Shown: positions 36,626 through 46,849 of the stretch, piece by piece
How positions within the stretch are numbered: position 1 is the first letter of the stretch
How the letters are laid out: each line of letters opens with the position of its first letter
Assembly: GCA_902798545.1 (NCBI GenBank)
Contig: CADBWQ010000008.1
Coordinates: forward strand, 89,509 to 153,508
Source of the DNA: Oscillospiraceae bacterium
GTDB lineage: Bacteria; Bacillota; Clostridia; Oscillospirales; Oscillospiraceae
Reading direction: 5' to 3'
DNA length: 64,000 bases
Position numbers and translations under genes: made by a program
The notes under the pieces: generated by a model
Seen by the model: the letters and a program-made list of their open reading frames with translations, nothing else
Told to the model about the DNA's origin: nothing
The model's database searches: none

Positions 36626-38119
36626 ATGGAGCACGGTACTGAAAATCGTTTCAGGGCGCTCATGCAGAAAATCGACTATCTCACCAACATCAGCCAGACC
36701 CTTTCCTGGGACATGCGAGTGATGATGCCGAGAGATGCAGCGGAATACCGGGGCGAAGAAATGGGTTTCCTGGCCGGACAGATCCACACACTGGAGACCT
36801 CGGCGGAGATGGCGTCGCTTCTGCAGGAGTTAGAGGCGTCGCCGCTGGAAGACGCGGTTCTCAGGGCTATGGTACGGAAGGCGAGGCTTGTCTTCGACAA
36901 GCTGTCAAAAGTGCCGGAAGAACTCTATGCCGCATATGCAGACCACAATCTGAAGACCGAGCATGTCTGGACAGAAGCGAGAGCGAAGAATGATTTTGCG
37001 ATGGTTCTGCCCTGGCTGAAGCAGGAGTTTGCCTATAAGAAGGAGCTGATCAGCTGCGCCGGATTTGCCGCAGATCCTGTGACCGGACTCATGGACGAAT
37101 GGGAAGCAGGCACAACCCGCGAGCAGATCGACCGGCTCTATGGGGAGCTGAAGGCATTTCTCGTGCCTTTTGTTCAACGGCTGCAAGCCCAGCCCCAGCC
37201 AGACCAGACGCCCATGAGAGGATTTTTTCCCATAGAAAAGCAGAAGGCCTTCTGCCGCGAGGTATTGCAGGCTGTGGGATACAACTTCGACCGAGGCCGG
37301 GTGGACGAGGGAGCACACCCCTACACCACCTTCAACTTCCGCAAGGACATCCGTTTCACCTGCCGGTACTTTGAGGATGACTTTACCCGTGCGACTCTCT
37401 CGTCTCTCCATGAAGGCGGCCACGCCATCCACTGGCAGAATATGGGCGCGGATCTGGACGGTACGACACTGGCAGTGTCCACGTCGCTTTCGGTTGACGA
37501 GTCCCAGTCCCGATTCCAGGAGAACATTCTGGGACGCAGTCTTTCGTTCTGGGAGTACTTTCTGCCGGTGGCAGGGAGGTATTTTCCGGAATTGAACGGT
37601 GTTTCCCCGGAGAACTTCTACCGGGCGCTGAATGCGCTGCATATCTCTCCGATGCGGCTGAAATCGGATGAACTCACCTATAATCTCCATATCATTCTGC
37701 GATATGAACTGGAGAAAGCGCTGTTGGATGGGGATCTGTCGTTTGAAGATCTCCCCGCAGCCTGGAACGAAAAATCGAAGGCCTATCTGGGTGTCTGCCC
37801 AGAGAATGACGCCGAGGGCGTGCTGCAGGATATGCACTGGTTCAGCGGTTATATCTGTTATTTCCAGAGCTATGTGCTGGGCAACTGCTATGACGGGCAT
37901 TTCCTCCATGCCATGCAGCGGGATATCCCCGACATGTTTGACCAGGTTCGGCAGGGAGATTTCTCGCAGATTCTGAACTGGAACGTGTCGCACATTCACC
38001 GCTTTGCCTCTACCAAGACGCCTCGGCAGGTACTGCGGGACGCGACGGGAGAGGATCTCTCGGCACGACGATATCTTCAGTATCTGAGGGATAAGTATAC
38101 CGGGATTTACAGACAGTAA
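36626..38119 (+). CDS. M32 metallocarboxypeptidase (carboxypeptidase Taq family)
   Basis: A 497-residue cytosolic zinc carboxypeptidase. The HEXXH motif appears as SLHEGGHAIHWQNMG near residue 263. DESQSRFQENILGRS about 25 residues on carries the third zinc ligand Glu and matches the family. It begins four bases after the ATPase stop, so it belongs to the peptide-import operon and probably trims imported peptides from the C-terminus. Confidence 0.9.
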   Translation: MEHGTENRFRALMQKIDYLTNISQTLSWDMRVMMPRDAAEYRGEEMGFLAGQIHTLETSAEMASLLQELEASPLEDAVLRAMVRKARLVFDKLSKVPEELYAAYADHNLKTEHVWTEARAKNDFAMVLPWLKQEFAYKKELISCAGFAADPVTGLMDEWEAGTTREQIDRLYGELKAFLVPFVQRLQAQPQPDQTPMRGFFPIEKQKAFCREVLQAVGYNFDRGRVDEGAHPYTTFNFRKDIRFTCRYFEDDFTRATLSSLHEGGHAIHWQNMGADLDGTTLAVSTSLSVDESQSRFQENILGRSLSFWEYFLPVAGRYFPELNGVSPENFYRALNALHISPMRLKSDELTYNLHIILRYELEKALLDGDLSFEDLPAAWNEKSKAYLGVCPENDAEGVLQDMHWFSGYICYFQSYVLGNCYDGHFLHAMQRDIPDMFDQVRQGDFSQILNWNVSHIHRFASTKTPRQVLRDATGEDLSARRYLQYLRDKYTGIYRQ

Positions 38120-38186
38120 GCAGTTATTGGTGGATTCTCTCCGCCCGGCGGAGAAAACAAAACCCAACCTGTTAAGAGGAGAAGAT

Positions 38187-39455
38187 ATGAACAGCAAATT
38201 CAAGCGTATTCGCTGCGGCCGCCTCTACGACGGTGTTACGGAGGAGTGGAAGATCAAGTGGGAAATACTGATCGAGGGTGACCGTATCGCCGCAGTGGGG
38301 CCGTCGGTTCCCACACCCGAGGGGACGGAAGAGATTGATCTGAGCGCATACCAGGTGACACCCGGCTTGATTGACGCCCATATGCACATGGACTTCTTCG
38401 ATTGGCATACCATACGGGAGGAAGTCTATACTACCTCGGAAGAATCCAAGACCCTTGCCATTGCCCGCTGTGCAAAAAAGGCGCTTCTGAGAGGTTTCAC
38501 GACGGTGCGTCATGTAGGCGGCATCACCGGGAAAGGCTATGGCGTACTGGATGTGAAACGAGCCATCAACGCGGGATATCTGGAAGGGGCGCGTCTTGTG
38601 GCGGCGCCGCTGTTTCTGTGCTCTCCGGGGAGCCATGGCGACCTCTCCCAGGGGTTTTCACGGAATCCGGAACTCTCCGCGATGCTCCAGCATCAGAGGA
38701 CAACACTGGGCAACGGAAAAGACTTTTTCGTCGGCGCCGTAAGGGAACAGATCAAGTACGGCAGCGACTTCATCAAGATCATGGCCACGGGCGGCTTTTT
38801 CACACCAAACGATACCCCTGTGCAGCAGCAGCTTAACGATGAAGAACTGGAGGCCATTATCCGCACCGCCCATGAACTGGGTAAAACTGTGACCGCCCAT
38901 GTCTATACCCCTGCACTTATGCAGAAGCTGATCCGCTTCGGCATTGACGGCATGGAGCACGGCTCCCTCATGGACCGGGAAACAGCAGAAATGATCGAAG
39001 AAAAGGGCCTGTATCTGGTTCCAACCTTCTCTCCCTATGAGGAGGCAGTCCATTATGATCCCGAGGCCATCAAGGACAAGCAGCCAGAGTTCCGACAGAA
39101 GCTGGAGATGTACAAGGATGCGCTGCAGGCCGGCCGGGAGGTCATCTGCAGCAGCAACATCAAACTGGGCTACGGCACGGGCTTTGTGGCCAATCACCAG
39201 AATTATGAGAGCGGCTATGAATTCATGGCCTGGATGAACAGCGGGATGGATCCCTTCCGCGCACTGAAAGCCGCAACCCGCATCAACGCTGAGATCGTGG
39301 GGCTTCCGACGGAGATCGGATCCATCGAGCCCGGGAAAGCCGCAGATGTCGCTGCCTGGCGACGGGATATTATGTGTGATCCAAAGGCACTGCTGGACTG
39401 TGTGTTTGTCATGAAGGCGGGTAAGGTTTACGAGCCTGAATCCTGCCTGGACTGA
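38187..39455 (+). CDS. Amidohydrolase, prolidase-like
   Basis: A 422-residue metal-dependent hydrolase. The metal motifs are DAHMHMDFFDWH (near residue 60), a candidate carboxylated Lys in DFIKIMATGG, then TAHVYTP and DGMEHGSLMD. Related proteins cleave Xaa-Pro or N-acyl peptides. With the importer and M32 peptidase upstream, a role in dipeptide breakdown is plausible. AAGAGGAG precedes the ATG; a small GC hairpin at 38138-38154 lies in the gap. Confidence 0.85.
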   Translation: MNSKFKRIRCGRLYDGVTEEWKIKWEILIEGDRIAAVGPSVPTPEGTEEIDLSAYQVTPGLIDAHMHMDFFDWHTIREEVYTTSEESKTLAIARCAKKALLRGFTTVRHVGGITGKGYGVLDVKRAINAGYLEGARLVAAPLFLCSPGSHGDLSQGFSRNPELSAMLQHQRTTLGNGKDFFVGAVREQIKYGSDFIKIMATGGFFTPNDTPVQQQLNDEELEAIIRTAHELGKTVTAHVYTPALMQKLIRFGIDGMEHGSLMDRETAEMIEEKGLYLVPTFSPYEEAVHYDPEAIKDKQPEFRQKLEMYKDALQAGREVICSSNIKLGYGTGFVANHQNYESGYEFMAWMNSGMDPFRALKAATRINAEIVGLPTEIGSIEPGKAADVAAWRRDIMCDPKALLDCVFVMKAGKVYEPESCLD

Positions 39456-39513
39456 CCCGCTGACCGGACTGCACATGGCGCGGCTGCTCAGGAAACCATC
39501 ATTATGAACAATC

Positions 39514-39554
39514 TGCCTGCTTCGGACAGCTTTTTCGGCGATCAGAAGCAGGCA
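39514..39554. repeat. Inverted repeat after the amidohydrolase gene
   Basis: A perfect 10-bp pair TGCCTGCTTC / GAAGCAGGCA with a 21-base loop. It could act as a weak terminator for the peptide operon. No T run follows. Confidence 0.45.
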
Positions 39555-39579
39555 TAACTCATAAAAATGAGGGATGAGC

Positions 39580-39608
39580 TTGCAGACAGACAGCCTGAGT
39601 GGTAAAAT
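39580..39608 (+). promoter_or_regulatory. feoAB promoter
   Basis: TTGCAG (39580-39585), a 17-base spacer and TAAAAT (39603-39608), 54 bases before the start codon. I see no convincing Fur or DtxR box around it. Confidence 0.55.
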
Positions 39609-39662
39609 CTAACACAATTTGGCATGATTCATCTAACGCTTGTCGGGGAGAAGGAGACCTAT

Positions 39663-42011
39663 ATGACGTTACGAGAATTGCAACCCGGCCAATCTGCCCG
39701 GGTGGATCTTGTCGGTGGAGAAGGCGCACTGCGGCAGCATTTCCTGGACATGGGCGTGATTCCGGGGACAGAGGTGACCGTGGTGAAGCTGGCACCGCTT
39801 GGTGATCCCATGGAACTTCGTCTGCACGGATACGAACTGTCGCTGCGTCTGGCGGACGCGGAGAAAATTACCATCAGGCCGATTGATGGCCAGACAGCGA
39901 CCCCGATCTCGAAAAAGCGCAGTGCAGCCGTCCATCCGGGTCTTGGTGAAGAAGGCAAGTTTCATCCGAAAGGCAGCGGAGATCCTCTGCCGGATGACAC
40001 ACTCCTGACATTTGCCCTCGTGGGCAACCAGAACAGCGGCAAGACCACACTGTTTAACCAGCTGACCGGCGCCAATCAGCATGTGGGCAACTTCCCGGGC
40101 GTGACAGTGGACCGTAAGGACGGTGCCATCCGGGGGTATGAGAGAACCTCCATTACCGACCTTCCCGGCATCTATTCGATGTCTCCATATTCCAGCGAGG
40201 AGCTGGTATCCAGGAACTTCGTCCTGAATGAAAGGCCAAGGGGCATCATCAACATTGTTGATGCGACCAACATCGAGCGTAACCTCTATCTGACCATGCA
40301 GATCCTGGAGATGGGGATCCCGACCGTTGTTGCGCTGAACATGATGGATGAGATGACCGGCAACGGCGGCAGTGTGGACGTCAATGCCATGGAAGCCATG
40401 CTGGGAGTTCCGGTAGTCCCGATCTCCGCAGCAAAGAATCAGGGCGTGGACGAGCTGGTGAGGCATGCCATTCATGTTGCCCACTTTCAGGAAAAGCCGC
40501 TGCGCCAGGACTTCTGTGACAAAAACGACTACGGCGGCGCGGTACACCGCTGCATCCACGCGGTAAGCCATCTGATCGAAGATCACGCCGAGAAGGCGGG
40601 CCTCCCCTTGCGCTTCGCGGCGGTGAAGATCATCGAAGGCGATGCACTGATTCTGAATCAGCTGAATCTGGATCAGAATGAAAAGGAAATGCTGGAGCAC
40701 GTCGTCCTGCAGATGGAGACTGAGCGTGACCTGGACCGCAGCGCAGCCATCGCGGATATGCGGTTTGCATATATCCAGAAGGTGTGCAGCGAGTGTGTGG
40801 TCAAGCCTCGGGAGAGCAAGGAGCACCTTCGAAGTCAGAAGATCGATCAGATCCTCACGGGAAAATATACGGCCATCCCGATGTTCATTGCAATAATGGG
40901 CCTGGTATTCTATCTGACCTTCAATGTGATCGGCGTTTGGCTGCAGGATCTGCTGGCAGCTGGAATCGAGAGCCTGACCGCGGCGCTGGACGGAGTCATG
41001 ACCGCAGCGAATGTCAGTCCTATGCTGCACGGACTTGTGATCAAAGGTGTCTTTGAAGGTGTCGGCAGTGTGCTGAGTTTTCTGCCGATCATCGTGACCA
41101 TGTTCTTCTTTCTGTCCCTTCTGGAGGACAGCGGCTATATTGCCCGAGTCGCCTTCGTGATGGATAAGCTGTTGCGGAAACTGGGACTCTCCGGGCGCAG
41201 TATCGTCCCGATGCTGATCGGCTTCGGATGCACGGTACCCGCTGTAATGTCCACCAGAACGCTTCCGAGTGAGCGCGATCGGAAGATGACGATCCTGCTG
41301 ACGCCTTTCATGAGCTGTACAGCGAAACTCCCAATCTATGGGTTCTTTGTCAACGCCTTTTTCCCAGGCAGGGGCGGTCTGATTATGATCGGGCTCTATG
41401 TGCTGGGAATCCTGACCGGGATTGTTGTGGCGTTGCTTTACAGAAAGACCCTGTTCAAGGGCGAGGCGGTTCCATTCGTAATGGAGCTGCCGAACTATCG
41501 TATGCCCAGCGCGAGAAACGTGCTGCAGCTGCTGTGGGATAAGGCCAAGGACTTCCTGCAGAGGGCCTTTTCCGTCATCCTGATCGCGACGATCGTCGTC
41601 TGGTTCCTGCAGAGCTTCGACTTCAGACTCAATCTGGTAACCAACTCTCAGGACAGCATCCTCGCGGTTATTTCCGGGGTTCTGGTGCCGCTGTTCCGAC
41701 CAGTGGGACTCGGGGACTGGCGCATCTGCACCGCGCTGATCAGCGGGTTCATGGCCAAAGAGAGCGTGATCTCCGTGATGAAAGTCCTGTTCGGTGGCGA
41801 AGTCGGTGTGACGGCAGTCATGAGTAATCTGACAGCAGCCTCAATGCTGGTATTCAGCCTGCTCTACACCCCCTGTGTTGCAGCTGTTGCATCCGTCAAG
41901 CGTGAGCTCGGGGGAAAGTGGGCGATCTATGTGGTGCTGTGGCAGTGTGCGATCGCATGGGTCGCAGCGCTGATCGTGCGCGTGATCGGGCTTGCGCTCG
42001 GCCTTGGCTGA
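39663..42011 (+). CDS. feoB: FeoA-FeoB fusion, ferrous iron transporter
   Basis: A 782-residue protein that imports Fe2+. Residues 1-75 are a FeoA SH3-like domain (MTLRELQPGQSARV, FLDMGVIPGTEVTVV). A GTPase domain follows with G1 GNQNSGKTTLFNQ, G3 DLPGIYSMSPYS, G4 NMMD and G5 SAAKNQG. The membrane part contains the Gate motifs GFGCTVPAVMSTR and SCTAKLPIYGFFV. The ATG at 39663 has GGAG upstream; an earlier in-frame ATG at 39624 adds 13 unrelated residues. Confidence 0.95.
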   Translation: MTLRELQPGQSARVDLVGGEGALRQHFLDMGVIPGTEVTVVKLAPLGDPMELRLHGYELSLRLADAEKITIRPIDGQTATPISKKRSAAVHPGLGEEGKFHPKGSGDPLPDDTLLTFALVGNQNSGKTTLFNQLTGANQHVGNFPGVTVDRKDGAIRGYERTSITDLPGIYSMSPYSSEELVSRNFVLNERPRGIINIVDATNIERNLYLTMQILEMGIPTVVALNMMDEMTGNGGSVDVNAMEAMLGVPVVPISAAKNQGVDELVRHAIHVAHFQEKPLRQDFCDKNDYGGAVHRCIHAVSHLIEDHAEKAGLPLRFAAVKIIEGDALILNQLNLDQNEKEMLEHVVLQMETERDLDRSAAIADMRFAYIQKVCSECVVKPRESKEHLRSQKIDQILTGKYTAIPMFIAIMGLVFYLTFNVIGVWLQDLLAAGIESLTAALDGVMTAANVSPMLHGLVIKGVFEGVGSVLSFLPIIVTMFFFLSLLEDSGYIARVAFVMDKLLRKLGLSGRSIVPMLIGFGCTVPAVMSTRTLPSERDRKMTILLTPFMSCTAKLPIYGFFVNAFFPGRGGLIMIGLYVLGILTGIVVALLYRKTLFKGEAVPFVMELPNYRMPSARNVLQLLWDKAKDFLQRAFSVILIATIVVWFLQSFDFRLNLVTNSQDSILAVISGVLVPLFRPVGLGDWRICTALISGFMAKESVISVMKVLFGGEVGVTAVMSNLTAASMLVFSLLYTPCVAAVASVKRELGGKWAIYVVLWQCAIAWVAALIVRVIGLALGLG

Positions 42012-42055
42012 TATATGCAGAACATTCTATATGATCGTTTCTGACAAAAAATTAC

Positions 42056-42084
42056 TTGACAATCCAAAAAACCGGTGGTAATAT
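42056..42084 (+). promoter_or_regulatory. trp operon promoter
   Basis: TTGACA (42056-42061), a 17-base spacer and TAATAT (42079-42084). Transcription should start near 42091, just before the T-box leader. Confidence 0.8.
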
Positions 42085-42090
42085 TTAGAA

Positions 42091-42395
42091 CAATTCAACA
42101 CACTAAACCGATGAAGCGGAGATAACGGCGGGAATGCCTGCACAGAGAGCCTGCGTTGCTGAGAGTCAGGTGAGAAACAGCCCGTCAAATGGACCGCCGA
42201 GGGTGCAGTCAAATGTGCGGCTGTGAATCAGCGCACAGAGTATTCTGCAACGTGGAGGCATACGTCAGTTGCCGGGGATATGTTGGTATCCTGACAAGCG
42301 CACGGTTCGTACCGTGAATCAAGGTGGCACCGCGGATAACAAGCTTATTCGTCCTTGACAGAAGAGCATATTCTGTCAGGGACGTTTTTTATTTC
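42091..42395 (+). promoter_or_regulatory. T-box riboswitch, tryptophan specificity
   Basis: The T-box sequence AAGGTGGCACCGCGG (42321-42335) is perfect. Stem I is closed by CGGCGG (about 42126-42131) and CCGCCG (42194-42199). In the specifier-loop position the codon TGG (42190-42192) is followed by A, which fits tRNA-Trp and the trp genes downstream. Uncharged tRNA-Trp should stabilise the antiterminator and switch the operon on. Confidence 0.93.
42350..42390 (+). terminator. T-box regulated terminator
   Basis: The stem CGTCC-TGACAGAA / TTCTGTCA-GGACG with a small mismatch is followed by TTTTTT. Its 5' arm lies right after the T-box sequence, as needed for mutually exclusive folding. Confidence 0.9.
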
Positions 42396-42452
42396 TCCTG
42401 CAGAGAAAAGCGGGATACGGGACCATAACCAGAGTGAAAAGGAGTGGACAGG

Positions 42453-43484
42453 ATGATACGCGAAGCCATTGAAAAAATTGTCAACAAGGGAGACCTCAGC
42501 TATGACGAAGCCTATACCGTCATGAACGAGATCATGAACGGCGAATCAACGCCAACGCAGAATGCGGCTTTCCTCGCGGCACTGTCGACAAAAAGCGCCC
42601 GGGCGGAGACCACGGACGAGATTGCCGGCTGCGCGGCGGCCATGCGCGAGCACGCAATAAGGGTGGAGACAGGAATGGAGGTCTTAGAGATTGTCGGCAC
42701 CGGCGGGGACAACGCAAAAAGCTTCAATATTTCTACGACATCCGCACTGGTGGCGGCAGCCGGAGGTGTGAAGGTTGCCAAACACGGGAACCGGGCGGCC
42801 TCCTCCCTCAGCGGGACGGCCGACTGCCTGGAGGCGCTCGGTGTCAACATCCGCCAGAGCCCCGAGCGATGCGTCGAGTTGCTGAACGAGGCGGGCATGT
42901 GCTTCTTCTTTGCCCAGCAGTATCACACGTCGATGAAGTATGTCGGGTCGATCCGAAAGGAGCTGGGTTTCCGCACAGTATTCAATATTCTCGGACCGCT
43001 TACCAATCCCGCACGGCCTTCCATGCAGCTGCTCGGCGTGTATGACGAATATCTGGTAGGGCCGCTGACGCAGGTGCTCATCAACCTGGGTGTCCGCCGC
43101 GGCATGGTGGTATACGGCCAGGATAAGCTGGATGAGATCTCTCTGAGCGCGCCGACCACGATCAGCGAAATCCGGGATGGTTGGTACCGTACTTCGGTGA
43201 TCAGTCCGGAGGACTTCGGCTTTGCGCGATGTGCGAAGGAAGAGCTGAAGGGAGGGACACCTGCGGAGAACGCTCGGATTACCCTGGACATTCTGAACGG
43301 GTTAAAGGGACACAAGCGAAATGCGGTCCTGCTGAATGCGGGCGCAGCGCTCTATATCGCCGGCAAGGCAGAGAGCTTGAAAGCAGGAACCGTCCTGGCT
43401 GCAGAGCTGATTGATTCGGGCAAGGCACAGGCCACTTTGCAGAAGCTTATCGAGGTCAGCAACCGGCCGGAGGCAGAGGTGTGA
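42453..43484 (+). CDS. trpD: Anthranilate phosphoribosyltransferase
   Basis: A 343-residue enzyme that joins anthranilate to PRPP. The PRPP-binding [14 protein letters not shown] and the [18 protein letters not shown] segment are intact. The ATG at 42453 is chosen because AAAAGGAG lies eight bases upstream; a GTG nine bases earlier falls within that Shine-Dalgarno. It is the first gene of the operon: trpE and trpG are not present before it. Confidence 0.95.
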   Translation: MIREAIEKIVNKGDLSYDEAYTVMNEIMNGESTPTQNAAFLAALSTKSARAETTDEIAGCAAAMREHAIRVETGMEVLEIVGTGGDNAKSFNISTTSALVAAAGGVKVAKHGNRAASSLSGTADCLEALGVNIRQSPERCVELLNEAGMCFFFAQQYHTSMKYVGSIRKELGFRTVFNILGPLTNPARPSMQLLGVYDEYLVGPLTQVLINLGVRRGMVVYGQDKLDEISLSAPTTISEIRDGWYRTSVISPEDFGFARCAKEELKGGTPAENARITLDILNGLKGHKRNAVLLNAGAALYIAGKAESLKAGTVLAAELIDSGKAQATLQKLIEVSNRPEAEV

Positions 43485-44263
43485 ACATTCTCGACCAGCT
43501 GGCGGATCACGCCCGGGAGCGTGTCAGGCTGGCAAAACGGAATCTCCCGGAGGAGACCGTACGGCGATATGCCCGCACCCTCCCAAAAGGAAATTATGCC
43601 TTGGAAGAGGCACTGCGGAAACCGGAGCTCTCCTTCATCTGTGAGTGCAAGAGGGCTTCGCCCTCAAAGGGCCTGATAGCCGAGGATTTCCCCTATCTGC
43701 AGATAGCGAGGGAGTACGAAACAGCGGGAGCGGACGCGATCTCCGTTCTCACAGAGCCAAAATGGTTTCTCGGGAACGACAGTTACCTGCGGGAGATTGC
43801 CGAGGTCGTTTCCGTTCCCTGTCTGCGAAAAGACTTTACCGTTGATTCTTATATGATCTATGAGGCGAAACTCCTGGGGGCCTCGGCGGTTCTGCTGATC
43901 TGCTCAATCCTGGAGCAGAGTCAGCTGGAAGAATACCATGGGATCTGCGAGGAACTGGGGCTCTCGGCCCTTGTTGAGGCACATGACGAGAGGGAAATCT
44001 GCATGGCACTTGATGCCGGAGCAAGGATTATCGGAGTCAACAACCGGAACCTGAAGGACTTCTCTGTCGATACGGAAAACAGCCGCCGCCTGCGGTCGAT
44101 GATCCCGCCGGAGGTGCTCTTCGTCTCTGAGAGCGGCGTGAGAGACGCCGGGGACGTGGTGCGACTTCGGGAGATCGGAGCGGATGCCGTACTGGTGGGC
44201 GAGGTGCTGATGCGCGCGGAAAGCAAGCGCCGGATGCTGCGGCAGCTGAAAGGAGAAGCATGA
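43481..44263 (+). CDS. trpC: Indole-3-glycerol phosphate synthase
   Basis: A 260-residue TIM-barrel enzyme, the indole-ring closing step. It shows [13 protein letters not shown] (catalytic Lys near residue 54), [16 protein letters not shown] and [13 protein letters not shown]. The start is GTG, overlapping the trpD stop by four bases. Confidence 0.95.
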   Translation: MNILDQLADHARERVRLAKRNLPEETVRRYARTLPKGNYALEEALRKPELSFICECKRASPSKGLIAEDFPYLQIAREYETAGADAISVLTEPKWFLGNDSYLREIAEVVSVPCLRKDFTVDSYMIYEAKLLGASAVLLICSILEQSQLEEYHGICEELGLSALVEAHDEREICMALDAGARIIGVNNRNLKDFSVDTENSRRLRSMIPPEVLFVSESGVRDAGDVVRLREIGADAVLVGEVLMRAESKRRMLRQLKGEA

Positions 44264-44868
44264 CAAAAATCAAGCTGTGCGGCCTCTCCCGGGACTGTGA
44301 CATTGAGGCTGCGAACGCACTGCGGCCGGATTATATCGGATTTGTGTTTGCCGTGAAGAGCAGGCGCTATGTGCCGCCGGAAACGGCAGCCGAGCTGAAA
44401 CAGCTGCTGATCCCGGAGATCCGCGCAGTCGGCGTCTTTGTGGACGAAGCGCCGGAGAGGGTGGCACGGCTCCTGAACGACGGTGTGATAGACCTTGCCC
44501 AGCTCCATGGGAGCGAAGATGAGGGATACATCCGGCGGCTGAGAAATCTGACTGACGGGCTGCTGATTCAGGCCTTCCGGATCCGGACAGAGAAGGATCT
44601 CCGTCGTGCAGAAATGAGCACGGCGGACGAGATCCTGCTGGATGCCGGGGCCGGGACGGGGACCGTTTTCGACTGGACGCTGCTTCAGGGCGCGGAGAGA
44701 CGATACTTCCTCGCCGGGGGACTGAACCCGGAAAACGTGAGAGACGCAATTCGAAGCGTTGGCCCCTACGGAGTGGATGTGAGCTCCGGAATCGAGACAG
44801 ATTCCCGGAAAGACCAGGAAAAAATGGCAGCCTTTGTGGCTGCCGTGCGAGAGGAGAACAGGCAATGA
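44260..44868 (+). CDS. trpF: Phosphoribosylanthranilate isomerase
   Basis: A 202-residue TIM barrel that isomerises phosphoribosylanthranilate. The catalytic Cys is in [13 protein letters not shown] at the N-terminus and the catalytic Asp in [25 protein letters not shown] and [10 protein letters not shown] form the phosphate-binding end. It overlaps both neighbours by four bases. Confidence 0.95.
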   Translation: MTKIKLCGLSRDCDIEAANALRPDYIGFVFAVKSRRYVPPETAAELKQLLIPEIRAVGVFVDEAPERVARLLNDGVIDLAQLHGSEDEGYIRRLRNLTDGLLIQAFRIRTEKDLRRAEMSTADEILLDAGAGTGTVFDWTLLQGAERRYFLAGGLNPENVRDAIRSVGPYGVDVSSGIETDSRKDQEKMAAFVAAVREENRQ

Positions 44869-46055
44869 CAAACCCGAGAGGACGGTTCGGGATTCACGGG
44901 GGACAGTATATCCCCGAGACCCTGATGAATGCGGTCATCGAGCTGGAAGCAGCGTATGAACACTATAAAGCGGATCCGACATTCAACCGGGAGCTCACAG
45001 AGCTCTTCAATGAATATGCCGGTCGCCCGTCCAGACTTTATGCTGCGGCAAAGATGACCAAAGACCTGGGCGGTGCAAAGATTTATCTGAAGCGGGAAGA
45101 CCTCAATCACACCGGCGCCCATAAGATCAACAACGTATTGGGACAGGCCCTCCTCGCAAAGAAAATGGGGAAGACCCGCCTCATTGCCGAGACCGGCGCC
45201 GGGCAGCACGGTGTCGCCACCGCGACGGCGGCGGCCCTGATGGGAATGGAATGCGTTGTGTTTATGGGCGAGGAGGACACCCGCCGCCAGGCACTCAACG
45301 TCTATCGGATGAAGCTGCTTGGCGCCGACGTGATTCCGGTCACGACCGGCACCGCCACGCTGAAGGACGCGGTGTCCGAGGCCATGCGCGAGTGGACCAG
45401 CCGCATCAGCGATACACACTACTGCCTGGGCTCGGTCATGGGGCCGCATCCCTTCCCGACAATCGTGCGGGACTTTCAGGCAGTGATCTCCCGGGAGATC
45501 AAGGCGCAACTGATGGAGAAGGAGGGGCGACTCCCTGACGTCGTACTGGCCTGCGTGGGCGGCGGATCCAACGCGATCGGAAGCTTTTACCATTTCATCG
45601 GGGAGCCATCGGTTCGGCTCATCGGCTGTGAGGCGGCAGGCCGCGGCGTGGATACCTTCGAGACGGCGGCGACCATCGCCACAGGCCGCCTTGGGATCTT
45701 CCACGGGATGAAGTCCTACTTCTGCCAGGACGAGTACGGTCAGATTGCCCCGGTGTATTCCATCTCGGCCGGCCTGGACTATCCCGGGATCGGCCCGGAG
45801 CATGCGTATCTGCACGACGTCGGGAGGGCGGAGTATGTTCCGGTGACGGACGAGGAAGCGGTCTGTGCGTTTGAATACCTCGCAAAAACCGAGGGGATCA
45901 TCCCTGCCATCGAGTCGGCCCATGCGGTGGCCCATGCCATGAAGCTCGCGCCGACCATGGAGAAGGACCGGATCATGGTCATTACGATCTCCGGACGGGG
46001 CGATAAGGACTGCGCCGCCATCGCGCGCTACAGAGGGGAGGATATCCGTGAGTAA
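44865..46055 (+). CDS. trpB: Tryptophan synthase beta subunit
   Basis: A 396-residue PLP enzyme. The PLP lysine sits in [10 protein letters not shown] (near residue 87), with the catalytic Glu in [14 protein letters not shown]. The phosphate loop is GGGSNAIG and the C-terminus has [13 protein letters not shown]. It overlaps trpA by eight bases, and the products form the alpha2-beta2 complex. Confidence 0.97.
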   Translation: MTNPRGRFGIHGGQYIPETLMNAVIELEAAYEHYKADPTFNRELTELFNEYAGRPSRLYAAAKMTKDLGGAKIYLKREDLNHTGAHKINNVLGQALLAKKMGKTRLIAETGAGQHGVATATAAALMGMECVVFMGEEDTRRQALNVYRMKLLGADVIPVTTGTATLKDAVSEAMREWTSRISDTHYCLGSVMGPHPFPTIVRDFQAVISREIKAQLMEKEGRLPDVVLACVGGGSNAIGSFYHFIGEPSVRLIGCEAAGRGVDTFETAATIATGRLGIFHGMKSYFCQDEYGQIAPVYSISAGLDYPGIGPEHAYLHDVGRAEYVPVTDEEAVCAFEYLAKTEGIIPAIESAHAVAHAMKLAPTMEKDRIMVITISGRGDKDCAAIARYRGEDIRE

Positions 46056-46818
46056 GATTCATCAGGCGTTTGAAAACGGGAAGGCATTCATCGCCTTCAT
46101 CACCTGCGGAGACCCGGACCTGGAGACCACGGCCGCCGTGGTGCGGGCCGCGGTGCAGAACGGAGCGGATCTCATTGAGCTCGGGATTCCGTTTTCCGAT
46201 CCGACGGCAGAGGGCCCGGTGATCCAGGGGGCCAACCTGCGCGCGCTGCAGGGCGGCGTCACAACGGACAGAATCTTTGACCTCGTCCGGGAACTGCGCC
46301 GGGATGTGAGCATTCCCATGGTCTTTATGACCTATGCCAATGTCGTCTATTCCTATGGCGCCGAGCGCTTCATCCGGACCTGTCAGGAGATCGGAATCGA
46401 CGGGCTGATCCTGCCGGATGTGCCCTTCGAAGAAAAAGAAGAATTCCTGCCGATGTGCCGCCGGTACGGCGTCGATCTCGTCTCCCTGGTCGCACCGACC
46501 TCCGAGAACCGCATCGCCGAGATCGCGGCAGAGGCGGAGGGCTTCCTCTACATCGTCTCAAGCCTGGGCGTCACCGGAACCCGCAGCGAGATCACCACCG
46601 ATCTCGGCGCCATCGTGTCCGTCGTGCGGCAGCATGCGAAGGTGCCCTGTGCCATCGGTTTCGGTATCTCGACACCCGCGCAGGCAAGGGCGATGGCATC
46701 GATCTCAGACGGGGCCATCGTGGGTTCCGCCATCATCAAGATCCTGGAGAAACACGGCAGAGACGCCGCCCCGGAAGTCGGGAAGTATGTCAGAGCGATG
46801 AAGGACGCCCTGCGGTGA
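46048..46818 (+). CDS. trpA: Tryptophan synthase alpha subunit
   Basis: A 256-residue TIM barrel that cleaves indole-3-glycerol phosphate. The catalytic Glu and Asp are in [30 protein letters not shown] and [12 protein letters not shown] match the family. It is the last gene of the trpDCFBA run. The next gene converges on it 31 bases later, without an obvious strong terminator. Confidence 0.96.
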   Translation: MSKIHQAFENGKAFIAFITCGDPDLETTAAVVRAAVQNGADLIELGIPFSDPTAEGPVIQGANLRALQGGVTTDRIFDLVRELRRDVSIPMVFMTYANVVYSYGAERFIRTCQEIGIDGLILPDVPFEEKEEFLPMCRRYGVDLVSLVAPTSENRIAEIAAEAEGFLYIVSSLGVTGTRSEITTDLGAIVSVVRQHAKVPCAIGFGISTPAQARAMASISDGAIVGSAIIKILEKHGRDAAPEVGKYVRAMKDALR

Positions 46819-46849
46819 GGAAGTCCTGATAACCTCTGTGCAGCAGGAT

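Noticed and set aside
38138-38154. Terminator between the M32 peptidase and amidohydrolase genes
   Set aside because: The stem TCTCCG / CGGAGA is short, has almost no loop and is followed by A rather than T.
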